Below are positions 45,398-54,102 of a stretch of DNA of 64,000 nt, one piece after another. The position numbers were made by a program, and so were the translations under genes. The stretch is taken from the NCBI GenBank assembly GCA_966212235.1, contig CBIHPP010000001.1:186001-250000 (forward strand), given 5' to 3'. Below the pieces are notes generated by a model that ran no database searches, was not told the DNA's origin, and worked only from the letters and a program-made list of their open reading frames with translations. Positions within the stretch are counted from its first letter, which is position 1; the number at the start of each line of letters is the position of its first letter. Source of the DNA: Niastella sp966212235. GTDB taxonomy: Bacteria > Bacteroidota > Bacteroidia > Chitinophagales > Chitinophagaceae.

Positions 45398-47599
45398 ATG
45401 TTAAAGAAGATGAGCGGTTTCGCAGGCCTAACCATTATAACCTTTTTATCCTTTTGTCATTCGAATGTGTTTTCGCAGAACACGATCATTCCGGTAGAAA
45501 CGTTACACAATGCGTTGGTGTTACAAACCAACGATAACAACAACCTTGGGATCGTTTACCTGGGGCCCAGACTGGCAGACAAAAATGAATATGCAGCCAT
45601 ACCAGCCTTATATAAGCAAACCAGCGACTATACCGGTGTTTCCAATGCCGCTTATGCTTCTTCGGGTTCACGGAATTTATTTGAACCTGCTATAACTGTT
45701 ACCCACGCCGATGGTAATAATTCGCTTGACCTGCAATACGTACGGCATGAAACAAAAAAGCTCGATGAGAATGTATCGGTCCTTACAGTGACCATGAAAG
45801 ACCCGGTGTACGATTTTGAAGTGCGGTTGTTCTATAAAACGTATTACAATGAAGATGTAACAGAACAATGGAGTGAAATAAAACATAATGAAAAGGGAAC
45901 TGTGGTGCTGCAGAAATTTGCCTCGGCTGGCCTATACCTGAAAGCAGAAAGCTTTTGGCTGCGGCAATACCATGGCGATTGGGCCCGGGAAATGCAACCC
46001 GAAGAGGGCAGGCTTACCCATGGCATCAAAACACTCGATTCGAAACTCGGCACCCGCGCTGATCTGTTTCAACCCCCGGTATTTATGATTTCTTTGGACA
46101 AACCTGCCACGGAAGATGAAGGCGCCGTATTATACGGTGCGTTGGAATGGAGTGGTAACTTCAGGATCGACCTGGAGCTTGATAACCAGGATAACCTGCG
46201 CATAGTAGCCGGTGTGAACAACCATGCCTCACCCTATACGTTAAAACCAGGTGAAGTGTTTACAACCCCAGCGTTTTTGTCGGTGTTGTCGTTGAAGGGA
46301 AAAGGCGAAGCAAGCCGCAAGCTGCATGCCTGGGCGCGAACCTATAAGTTGCTCGATGGTAAAGGATCGCGGCTTACCTTATTGAACAATTGGGAAGCCA
46401 CCTATTTTGATTTCAATGAAACGCGGTTAAAAGGGCTGTTGAAAAATACCAAAGAACTGGGTGTTGATCTTTTCCTGCTCGACGATGGCTGGTTTGCGAA
46501 CAAATATCCGCGTAATAATGATGATGCCGGTTTGGGCGACTGGCAGGAAAATAAAACAAAATTGCCGAATGGCATTGCATCCCTGGTCAGTGAAGCGAAG
46601 GCCAATGACGTACAATTTGGCATCTGGATAGAACCGGAAATGGTGAACCCGCACAGTGAGTTATATGAAAAACATCCTGACTGGGTGGTGAAGCAACCGA
46701 ATCGCAAGGAATATTATTTCAGGAACCAGCTGGTGCTTGATCTGAGCAATCCACAGGTGCAGGAATTTGTTTACAATGTGATCGATAACCTGTTTACAAA
46801 AAATCCGAAACTGGCTTACATAAAATGGGACTGCAATGCGGTCATATATAATGCTTACTCAGCCCATATAAGCAATCAATCGCATTTTTATCTGCAGTAT
46901 GTACAGGGCTTGTATACGGTGTTGCAAAAGATCCGGAAGAAATATCCAACGGTGCCCATGATGTTATGCTCGGGTGGCGGTGGCCGTGTTGATTATGCGG
47001 CGTTGCAATACTTTACAGAATTCTGGCCAAGCGATAATACCGATCCCCTGGAACGGATCTTCATGCAATGGGAGTATTCCTATTTTTATCCCGCCATCAG
47101 TTCGTCTAACCACGTAACCGATTGGGGAAAGCAACCGATCAAATACCGGACGGACGTTGCCATGATGGGCAAGTTGGGTTTTGATATTGTGGTGAGTAAA
47201 CTGAGTGCGAAAGACCTTCAGTTCTGCCAGGAGGCGCTTAAAACGTATAATGGTATAAAACAAATTATCTGGCAGGGCGATCAGTACCGCCTGCAGGATC
47301 CTTTAAATAATTCAGTGGCCGCCATTCAATATCTCAATCCGGAAAAAAATGCCGGCGTCATCTTCAATTATCTCGTCCACAACCGGTATGCGGCGGGCAG
47401 CAGTCTACCCATTCGCATGAAAGGCCTTGATCCGCAAAAGCGGTACCGGCTCAAAGAGCTGAACGTTTATCCCGGCGTTTCTTCTACCATCAACAGCAAT
47501 AAAACATTTACCGGCGAGTTCCTGATGAACATTGGTTATAATCCCGATGTAAAAGCCGACCGGGCAAGCGTGGTGCTGGAGTTGAAGGCGGTGGAGTAG
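45398..47599 (+). CDS. GH36 alpha-galactosidase
   Basis: 733 residues with signal peptide (ending NVFSQ). The N-terminal beta-supersandwich is followed by the GH36 barrel: LLDDGWFANKYPRNNDDAGL, then WIEPEMVNP, KWDCN (catalytic nucleophile Asp), CSGGGGRVD and FWPSDNTDPLER (acid/base Asp in SDNTD). It retains configuration while cleaving terminal alpha-galactosides. Last gene of the locus; the transcript probably ends at the hairpin 47740-47763. Confidence 0.95.
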   Translation: MLKKMSGFAGLTIITFLSFCHSNVFSQNTIIPVETLHNALVLQTNDNNNLGIVYLGPRLADKNEYAAIPALYKQTSDYTGVSNAAYASSGSRNLFEPAITVTHADGNNSLDLQYVRHETKKLDENVSVLTVTMKDPVYDFEVRLFYKTYYNEDVTEQWSEIKHNEKGTVVLQKFASAGLYLKAESFWLRQYHGDWAREMQPEEGRLTHGIKTLDSKLGTRADLFQPPVFMISLDKPATEDEGAVLYGALEWSGNFRIDLELDNQDNLRIVAGVNNHASPYTLKPGEVFTTPAFLSVLSLKGKGEASRKLHAWARTYKLLDGKGSRLTLLNNWEATYFDFNETRLKGLLKNTKELGVDLFLLDDGWFANKYPRNNDDAGLGDWQENKTKLPNGIASLVSEAKANDVQFGIWIEPEMVNPHSELYEKHPDWVVKQPNRKEYYFRNQLVLDLSNPQVQEFVYNVIDNLFTKNPKLAYIKWDCNAVIYNAYSAHISNQSHFYLQYVQGLYTVLQKIRKKYPTVPMMLCSGGGGRVDYAALQYFTEFWPSDNTDPLERIFMQWEYSYFYPAISSSNHVTDWGKQPIKYRTDVAMMGKLGFDIVVSKLSAKDLQFCQEALKTYNGIKQIIWQGDQYRLQDPLNNSVAAIQYLNPEKNAGVIFNYLVHNRYAAGSSLPIRMKGLDPQKRYRLKELNVYPGVSSTINSNKTFTGEFLMNIGYNPDVKADRASVVLELKAVE

Positions 47600-47600
47600 G

Positions 47601-47649
47601 GAATCGGCAAACGTGAATCGGCAAACGTGAAACGTGAAACGGCAAACGG
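47601..47649 (+). repeat. Short tandem direct repeats
   Basis: Two exact 14-bp units GAATCGGCAAACGT (47601-47614, 47615-47628) are followed by GAAACGT and GAAACGGCAAACGG. They begin one base after the GH36 stop region. This resembles low-complexity dispersed repeats, similar in flavour to those at 28351-28427. Confidence 0.7.
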
Positions 47650-47739
47650 TCTCGGCTCAGCCGGGAGCAATTGACTTTTGCCAGTGCAGGATCACGAATT
47701 AGTCTCAAAATTAGCGAGCCTTTCACGGCTTTATATACT

Positions 47740-47767
47740 AAGCCTCTGTTTTTGCAGGGGCTTTTTG
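47740..47767 (+). terminator. Rho-independent terminator of the glycan locus
   Basis: AAGCCTCTG (47740-47748) pairs with CAGGGGCTT (47755-47763) with one G-U pair and a 6-nt loop. A T run follows. It lies 140 bases after the GH36 stop. Confidence 0.7.
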
Positions 47768-47884
47768 TATTTACTTCTGTTAATTAAGCACTTCCAAATA
47801 GTGATGTACCTCACATAACCAGGTGGCGGCGCTTTCCGTCCTTTGTGTTGTTGAATCACAATAACCGCAGATAAAAATAACAAA

Positions 47885-48619
47885 ATGAAAAAGCAAACGA
47901 TCATTGTAACCGGAGCATCATCCGGTATTGGTAAAGAAATAGCCAGATACTTTTTAGAAAGAGGCGATAACGTGGTGATCAATTCCGCCACGCCCGAGAA
48001 ATTGAAACAAGTTTATCTGGAACTTGGCGCCGGTTCCAACCTGGCTATGGTGGCTGGTGACGTAGGTGATAAACATACCGGCGAATTATTAGTAACAACA
48101 GCTATTGAAAGATTCGGTTCAGCCGATGTGCTGGTGAACAATGCCGGCATCTTTGAAACCAAACCCTTTCTTGAAGTGGACGAAGCCTATCTCGATCGTT
48201 TTTTGGATACCAATCTAAAGGGAACATTTTTCACCACGCAGGCAGTTATACCACAAATGCTGAAGCAGCAGAACGGGGTAGTGATCAACATCGGTACACC
48301 GCTGGTGAATCATGCATTGGGTGGAGCGCCAACAACAGCGCCCTTGTCGAGCAAAGGAGCCATCCATTCATTAACGATACAACTGGCGGCTGAATTTGGC
48401 CGGCATAACATTCGCGTGAACACAATTGCACCAGGGATCATTCGTACGCCTATGCATGGCGATGCGGTAGATAAAAGCGCCGGACTTCATTTACTAAACC
48501 GGGTAGGGGAAGTGGAAGATGTAGCCCAGATGGTGTATACGGTGGCTAAGAGTAATTTTATTAATGGCGCTATCATTAACGTTGATGGAGGTATGGCTGC
48601 GGGTCACAATTTGAATTAA
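47885..48619 (+). CDS. Short-chain dehydrogenase/reductase-like protein with atypical active site
   Basis: 244 residues with a Rossmann fold: TGASSGIG cofactor motif, LVNNAG, and the closing NGAIINVDGGM. The catalytic YxxxK is replaced: Lys is present in APLSSKGAIHSL, but the position four residues before it is Pro, not Tyr. The usual active-site Ser is not visible in the preceding INIGTPLVNHA segment. It may be a divergent oxidoreductase or a binding-only homologue. Monocistronic. Confidence 0.85.
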   Translation: MKKQTIIVTGASSGIGKEIARYFLERGDNVVINSATPEKLKQVYLELGAGSNLAMVAGDVGDKHTGELLVTTAIERFGSADVLVNNAGIFETKPFLEVDEAYLDRFLDTNLKGTFFTTQAVIPQMLKQQNGVVINIGTPLVNHALGGAPTTAPLSSKGAIHSLTIQLAAEFGRHNIRVNTIAPGIIRTPMHGDAVDKSAGLHLLNRVGEVEDVAQMVYTVAKSNFINGAIINVDGGMAAGHNLN

Positions 48620-48786
48620 AAGGAGGGTTTCTTTGCCATTGAAGCGGATGGGGTGGAATAAGGAACAGCAACAGGGTAATTAGCTTAAAAAATAGTTTCA
48701 AAGATTGTTTCAAACTAAAAAATAACGTATAATAGCGGAAATACAAACGTTAACGGCAATCTTAAATTACCCTAAACCCTCTAAAC

Positions 48787-49257
48787 ATGGAACCCAATAC
48801 GGAGCAGCCAGATTTACTTGTTTTTGAAGACATTTTAATTCCAGCCAGTACAGGCAAAAGATTCCTCAATTATTTAATTGACCTCTTATTGTTTTGGGTG
48901 TTAATTGTCCTCGTTGGAGTATGTTTAGCCATTGTAAGTCCATCTGTCATTGAAAGTATCGATGATTCTCCAGGCTTCAATCTCGTTGATCGAATCCTTA
49001 CTTTAGTGTTGTACGGGATCTATATGGGTATTGTTGAAGGTTTGTTCAAGGGCAAATCCTTAGGCAAACTCATTACAAAGACACGTGCTGTACATATGGA
49101 CGGAAGTAAGATTGGTTGGGATAAAGCCTTTGCCAGAAGTTTCAGCAGGGCTGTTCCGTTTTGTGTTTTCAGCGCTTTTGGCACGCCTTGTAATCCGTGG
49201 CAAGATCGTTGGACATCAACAATGGTAATTGATGAAAGGCAATTAATTAACGCATAA
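48787..49257 (+). CDS. RDD-family membrane protein
   Basis: 156 residues. The RDD family mark is GKRFLNYLIDLLLFWVLIV near residue 19. Further hydrophobic helices lie about 68-86, with GKSLGKLITKTRAVHMDGSK as the conserved cytoplasmic loop, and about 115-130. The role is not established; RDD proteins have been linked to ion transport. Followed at close range by a small membrane protein gene. Confidence 0.85.
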   Translation: MEPNTEQPDLLVFEDILIPASTGKRFLNYLIDLLLFWVLIVLVGVCLAIVSPSVIESIDDSPGFNLVDRILTLVLYGIYMGIVEGLFKGKSLGKLITKTRAVHMDGSKIGWDKAFARSFSRAVPFCVFSAFGTPCNPWQDRWTSTMVIDERQLINA

Positions 49258-49336
49258 TAATTGTGTTTATGGCGGAAATTCATCATGAGGCAGTTTATAA
49301 CAGTCGCTTTGTCCAGTTTAAACTGTTATACTTATA

Positions 49337-49855
49337 ATGACAGCTTTATTTATCATCGGCGTTGTGGTCGTTTTATTTTCGACATGGGTATTAATTTGCT
49401 ATGCCTTAATAAAATATATTACAGGTATTATTGGGCGGTTGACTGCTGTAAAATGGGTGACTAATAAAATTATAGTTGTTGTAGTCTCCTTTATTGTTGC
49501 ATTACTTCCTGTATTTTACTGGCTGTTTCATTCACCGGCTAAAAACGAAAAAACTGCATTTATACAACCACAGGAAAGCGGTTTTAAGGTAACCGTTAAA
49601 GGCAAAAGAATGCTTATGGTACACGACCCGGTTTCCTGGATTTTTAAGGATACGTATGAAGACAGTGCTTGTTTTATAATCCCCCGGCAAAATGGGACCA
49701 TTAATAGTTCTGAAATACAGGTTATAAAAAATAATTATAAACCAACGGGTAGAATTGTTATTGATCAGAAAAAAATGACAATCCAATTGTTTTATAACCA
49801 GGATCAAACTTCGCCTGATGATTGGAACGGCAAGTATAATTTAAAATTAAGATAG
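49337..49855 (+). CDS. Membrane protein of unknown function
   Basis: 172 residues. Two N-terminal hydrophobic helices (about 1-26 and 45-66) precede a soluble, beta-rich domain of about 100 residues (SGFKVTVKGKRMLMVHDPVS, then TGRIVIDQKKMTIQLFY). No family is recognised. It lies 79 bases after the RDD gene on the same strand. Confidence 0.55.
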   Translation: MTALFIIGVVVVLFSTWVLICYALIKYITGIIGRLTAVKWVTNKIIVVVVSFIVALLPVFYWLFHSPAKNEKTAFIQPQESGFKVTVKGKRMLMVHDPVSWIFKDTYEDSACFIIPRQNGTINSSEIQVIKNNYKPTGRIVIDQKKMTIQLFYNQDQTSPDDWNGKYNLKLR

Positions 49856-50090
49856 CCTGTTCTTGTGGGCGTGGCATTGGCAACTATCTCAAATTGCGCG
49901 CCTATCAATTCCCGCAGTTCGTCGACTTCCTTTTTTGGGATTTCGCAATATCATATTCTTCCAGTTTTTTGTAAATAGCTGACGGAGGTTTATTTGATTG
50001 GCCTCAAATGCCGAATTTAAGAGTCTGTCTATCTCGAAATTGTCCAATTTTTGGGTAATTACCCTTAAAATTATTGTAATCTAATTATCT
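49856..50090 (-). pseudogene. Possible decayed gene remnant
   Basis: Read on the minus strand, a helical-looking peptide can be followed across three frames: LDNFEIDRLLNSAFEANQIN and LRQLF, then a shift at an A6 run (49950 region) to KKLEEYDIAKSQ, and a second shift at another A6 run to KEVDELRELIGAQFEIVA. Both shifts fall in homopolymers. No ATG opens the first frame. This may be a frameshifted fragment of an unknown alpha-helical protein; chance is not excluded. Confidence 0.3.
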
Positions 50091-50129
50091 TGTAAGCTCT
50101 TGCATTTTATTCAATACATATTTGAATTT

Positions 50130-51800
50130 ATGACAATATCACGTACCCTGCTCTTTATGACTATCATTGTTTCCTGCATTGGTTGCCGCCGGAATATAGA
50201 AATTCAAAACAACGAGGTCACTGAAATAGGGGCGGCTGCCAGCAACGCTCGGTTAGCGCTTGCCACAAATGCTAATATAAGTCCATATGATAATATGGTA
50301 TTGGCCGATCAGCCCGTTGCTTTTTGGAACGATGGCTCCCTAACAGATATTACTGGAAACGGACATACCGGTGTGGTGATGAATACGCCAGCTGCAACGG
50401 CTTTACCCAATGGCGACCGTTCATTATTGTTGAATGGCATTAACCAGTATGGAGAGGTGAATGATGCATCAGACCTTAGTGTGTTGGCGACCGGCATCCT
50501 TACCATGGAAGCCTGGTTGCGTGCGGATGTACTGGACTTTCCTGACATGGAAGGTACGGGCTATGTAAACTGGATGGGTAAAGGTGAAAGCGGGCAACAT
50601 GAATATGTGTGCAGAATGTATGGCCAGCATCCAACCGGTACTGATACAGGGCGCACCAACCGGATGGTAGGCAATGCGTATACACTCAGTGGCCAATCTG
50701 CTGCCGGTTCTTATTACCAACCGGGTTCCGACTGGGCAGTCACTGCCGGCGAATGGATACATTATGTATTTATCATTAATACGAAAGCAGTTACAACACA
50801 GCAACCTTATGGCTATACGAAACTGTATATACAACGAAAAAACAGTAGTGGCGCATTGATCACATTCGAAGACCAGGACGCATTAAATGGAAATGCGCTC
50901 TTAGCTGGTACAGCGCCTTTTAGAATAGGCACACGCAATTTGGGCTCTTACTTCAAAGGTGCCATTGGTAAAGTAGCCGTTTATAATTATGAACCCGACA
51001 GTACCCGCATCATGGAGCATGGTAAAACCATGTTTGGTTACGATTACCTGGTTCTATCCGCCAGCCCGGTTGCTTATTGGAGTACAGCCGGGACAGATAT
51101 TACCGGTCATGGTCATGCCGGATCGCTTTTTAATAATCCTGGGGTAACCACATTACCCAACGGCGATGGATCTCTGGTGTTTAATGGAACTTCGCAATAT
51201 GTTGAAGTAGCCACAGCGCCTGATCTTTCCGTACCAGCTACCGGTATGTTGACCATGGAAGCCTGGATTCGTCCGGATGTGCTCGACTTTGAAAAAGTAG
51301 ATGGTACCGGTTATGTGCATTGGGCAGGTAAGCGGGAAGACGGACAGTGCGAATACGTAGGAAGAATGTATGGACAGCATCCCACGGGAGAAGACTCAGA
51401 CAGGCTGAACCGGATCTCGGGCTATGCATTTAATTTACCGGGCGGTAAAGGCGCCGGTTCTTATTATCAGGCAGCTTCGAACTGGCCGGTTCAAACAGGC
51501 GAATGGATACATTACACGTTGATCATAAATACGGTTGACATTTCATCGGCTTACCCAACCGGTTATACAAAGCTGTATGTACATCGCAAAAACAGCAGCG
51601 GGTCCATCGTTACCTTCCAGGATAAAGATGCTTTGATCGGCTACTCCATTATTCCGCAGGCTGGTTCGGCGCCTTTCCGAATTGGGACGGCAGACACCGG
51701 CTCGTTTTTTCATGGCAGCATTGGTAAAATGGCCCTGTATAATTATGAGTTGAGTGCTGCGCAATCGTTGCAACATGCAGAAAAGATCTTTAATCCTTAA
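50130..51800 (+). CDS. Lipoprotein with two tandem LamG/concanavalin-like domains
   Basis: About 556 residues from ATG 50130 (MTISRTLLFMTIIVSCIGC; Cys at 16 or 19 as lipobox). Two similar halves of about 250 residues follow. Each opens with PVAFWNDG or PVAYWSTA, contains DITGNGHTG or DITGHGHAG, then LTMEAWLR or LTMEAWIR, RMYGQHPTG, GEWIHY and APFRIGT, and closes with GKVAVYNYE or GKMALYNYE. This is an internal duplication of a laminin-G-3-type jelly roll. Probably a surface carbohydrate- or protein-binding lipoprotein. The convergent neighbour ends 10 bases away. Confidence 0.8.
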   Translation: MTISRTLLFMTIIVSCIGCRRNIEIQNNEVTEIGAAASNARLALATNANISPYDNMVLADQPVAFWNDGSLTDITGNGHTGVVMNTPAATALPNGDRSLLLNGINQYGEVNDASDLSVLATGILTMEAWLRADVLDFPDMEGTGYVNWMGKGESGQHEYVCRMYGQHPTGTDTGRTNRMVGNAYTLSGQSAAGSYYQPGSDWAVTAGEWIHYVFIINTKAVTTQQPYGYTKLYIQRKNSSGALITFEDQDALNGNALLAGTAPFRIGTRNLGSYFKGAIGKVAVYNYEPDSTRIMEHGKTMFGYDYLVLSASPVAYWSTAGTDITGHGHAGSLFNNPGVTTLPNGDGSLVFNGTSQYVEVATAPDLSVPATGMLTMEAWIRPDVLDFEKVDGTGYVHWAGKREDGQCEYVGRMYGQHPTGEDSDRLNRISGYAFNLPGGKGAGSYYQAASNWPVQTGEWIHYTLIINTVDISSAYPTGYTKLYVHRKNSSGSIVTFQDKDALIGYSIIPQAGSAPFRIGTADTGSFFHGSIGKMALYNYELSAAQSLQHAEKIFNP

Positions 51801-51809
51801 TAGCGATTG

Positions 51810-53873
51810 TTATTTACTGGCCGTTTTAAATATATCTAAAAGATAACCTAATTGTATTTGTACAAAATTATCTGAATGTGATCCCTTGTTATACGTTATA
51901 CGGTACCTGAAAAATAGTTTGCTATTGGTGTTCGTCTTAAGATAGGCATCAGCCCAAAAACTGTGGGCAACAGACATGGGAATAACAGGAATGATGTAGG
52001 CTTTGCTTAACAAAGAAAGATCTCTGAAATCCCAACCAAGCAGCATTCCATAACGGGAATCAGTTTTCAATTCATAAATAATGGAAAAGCCCCAACGGAA
52101 ACTTGTCAGGGTCTTTTCAACAGGTGCTACTATATTGCTGGCCAGATCTCCTGATACCACAACGCTGTCTGATACATTGCTCCTTATAAGACCCGCAGCC
52201 AGGTTTACCTGGAAGTTGGATTTATAATAAGGAAGGTTAATTTTTACGAGGTTTAAATTCAGATCGAAGGTAGAATTCTGATATTTCAGTAAGTCGATGG
52301 TTTTTAGATGAAGAACTTTGCGGGCATTTTTTAATTGAAAGGAATCGATATTGTCAATAGAAAGCGGGATGGCATTCCTGTCTTTCTCTATTTTTGAAAT
52401 GGTAAAAACAGGTTCAAAGTAGGTGAGTCCGCCCAGATATAGTGCTTTGTTGCCACCTCTTTGTGTAAACAGGTTAAACTTTCTGGCAGCTTCAATTTGT
52501 ATCAGGCCGTTTGGCTGATCGCCCTGCAGACCGACAAAATCTGTATATGTTCTTACAGATAATATTTTGCTCCGTAATTCTTTTTTAAGGTCTTCGCTGA
52601 CGTTATTCTTGTTTAAGTGTACAACAACATTTGCCGGACTATAATCTTCGTTATCGTTGGTTGCTTCAATATAGTAGTTCAGCAATTCTGATAACTCTAT
52701 ATACACCTGTCCTTTTTTTAATAATTTTTTTCGCAGGGTTTCTTTTTGCTGCCGGTATTTTGTCGTGGTCGAATCCTCTCCATAAAAATATGACATGCCA
52801 TATTTACCATTGGTTAGTACTTTCGAAATAATTTTATCAATGTCAAGACTCTTAATATTGAATTTGCTATAAAACTCCGATGGGTCTCCGATAAACAACT
52901 TGGTTTTCCCGAATTTATCCGGGTCGTTTCGGCCGGATACCGAAATGGGCGTGATATTTTTAAACCGGCTGGGCAAATTAATACCGGTAGTTGATGAATC
53001 GTCGTCAAAAACAAGATCTGCCAGCAGGTTTTTAATGGTACCATCCTCAAATTCAGCCGTAACATCCCTGACAGCCATTTTAGTTAATGGTATCATTTCT
53101 TTTGTATTTAGTTGGGATGTGGATGAATAATAAACATTAACACGGAAGTTCTTTAATTTAAGTTTGGCGGTTATTGGTTGATCGTCTGCAAAATCAAGTC
53201 TTGCTTTGATATCAAAAAATAATGCATTCGCAATTTTATCTACCTCGGCTTCGCCAATGCATTCGGGTAAAACGAGTATCCTGTAACGTTTTATAAGGGC
53301 TTCAGCCAATTTCACAAACGATTGCTGATTGAAGTCGTTTAATACATAGGTTTTAGATTTAAAGATATCAACCACGCCCGTTGTCGTTTTTTCCAGCGTA
53401 TCGAGGTAAGAAGGGAAGAACGTGTCTGAAACGCTGTCTTTTAACGCTGCGGCAAGATCAATCGATTTGGATTCTCCCACTAATTTTTTGATGCTATCGC
53501 GGTTCGTATGCCAGTATAACAAGGTGCATTGGTCATTGAGTATGACATCGGCCAGGGCTATGTGCCGTTTTGTAATACTGTCGAGGGAGGCTATGCTCGC
53601 ATTGACTGTAGTATCTGTCGCCCTGATTTTTGATGTATAGTTTTCAAAGGCAGATTTAAGAGAACTTATTTTCTCTTTTGAGAAGGCAATAAGCGATCCT
53701 TCTTTTTCGATATCTTCCAGATAGAACGAATACAGCGTCTGCGGATTTTGGGTGAAAGTATAATTGAATACTTTACAACCGATCGAAATAGTACCTTCTA
53801 CCTTTTTGTTCGTCTGGCTATATGCAAACAATGATGGCAGGCAAAGGAAAATAGCCATGTAATATTTTGACAT
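51810..53873 (-). CDS. Large exported protein of unknown function
   Basis: About 687 residues from ATG 53873, where a signal peptide begins (MAIFLCLPSLFAYSQ). The N-terminal 250 residues are helical. The middle is rich in Lys/Asp with strands. The last about 170 residues have alternating strands (FRWGFSIIYELKTDSRYGML, then LFFRYRITYNKGSHSDNFVQ) that look like an outer-membrane beta-barrel or related beta domain. No catalytic motif or known family was recognised. Monocistronic, convergent with the LamG-like gene. Confidence 0.6.
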   Translation of the reverse strand: MSKYYMAIFLCLPSLFAYSQTNKKVEGTISIGCKVFNYTFTQNPQTLYSFYLEDIEKEGSLIAFSKEKISSLKSAFENYTSKIRATDTTVNASIASLDSITKRHIALADVILNDQCTLLYWHTNRDSIKKLVGESKSIDLAAALKDSVSDTFFPSYLDTLEKTTTGVVDIFKSKTYVLNDFNQQSFVKLAEALIKRYRILVLPECIGEAEVDKIANALFFDIKARLDFADDQPITAKLKLKNFRVNVYYSSTSQLNTKEMIPLTKMAVRDVTAEFEDGTIKNLLADLVFDDDSSTTGINLPSRFKNITPISVSGRNDPDKFGKTKLFIGDPSEFYSKFNIKSLDIDKIISKVLTNGKYGMSYFYGEDSTTTKYRQQKETLRKKLLKKGQVYIELSELLNYYIEATNDNEDYSPANVVVHLNKNNVSEDLKKELRSKILSVRTYTDFVGLQGDQPNGLIQIEAARKFNLFTQRGGNKALYLGGLTYFEPVFTISKIEKDRNAIPLSIDNIDSFQLKNARKVLHLKTIDLLKYQNSTFDLNLNLVKINLPYYKSNFQVNLAAGLIRSNVSDSVVVSGDLASNIVAPVEKTLTSFRWGFSIIYELKTDSRYGMLLGWDFRDLSLLSKAYIIPVIPMSVAHSFWADAYLKTNTNSKLFFRYRITYNKGSHSDNFVQIQLGYLLDIFKTASK

Positions 53874-54102
53874 GGGAGAACCTTTTAAATTAAAAATATT
53901 GTGAACGCTTGCATCGACTTCCAATATTGATTGCCATTGAAGCCGCCATTGGAAAAATCCAGATTCAAGATTACAATGCTTTAAAATTTAAAAGGAGGGT
54001 GTTTTTCACGATTCTCAGGCAGTGTTTTTCCCGAAACGAACTGCGCTGTACAAAACAGTCTGAAACTCATTGATAACGACTGAGCCTATATAATTCTATT
54101 TC

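Noticed and set aside
47650..47740. Possible tRNA or integration site after the glycan locus
   Set aside because: No cloverleaf can be formed and no integrase or direct-repeat pair was found.
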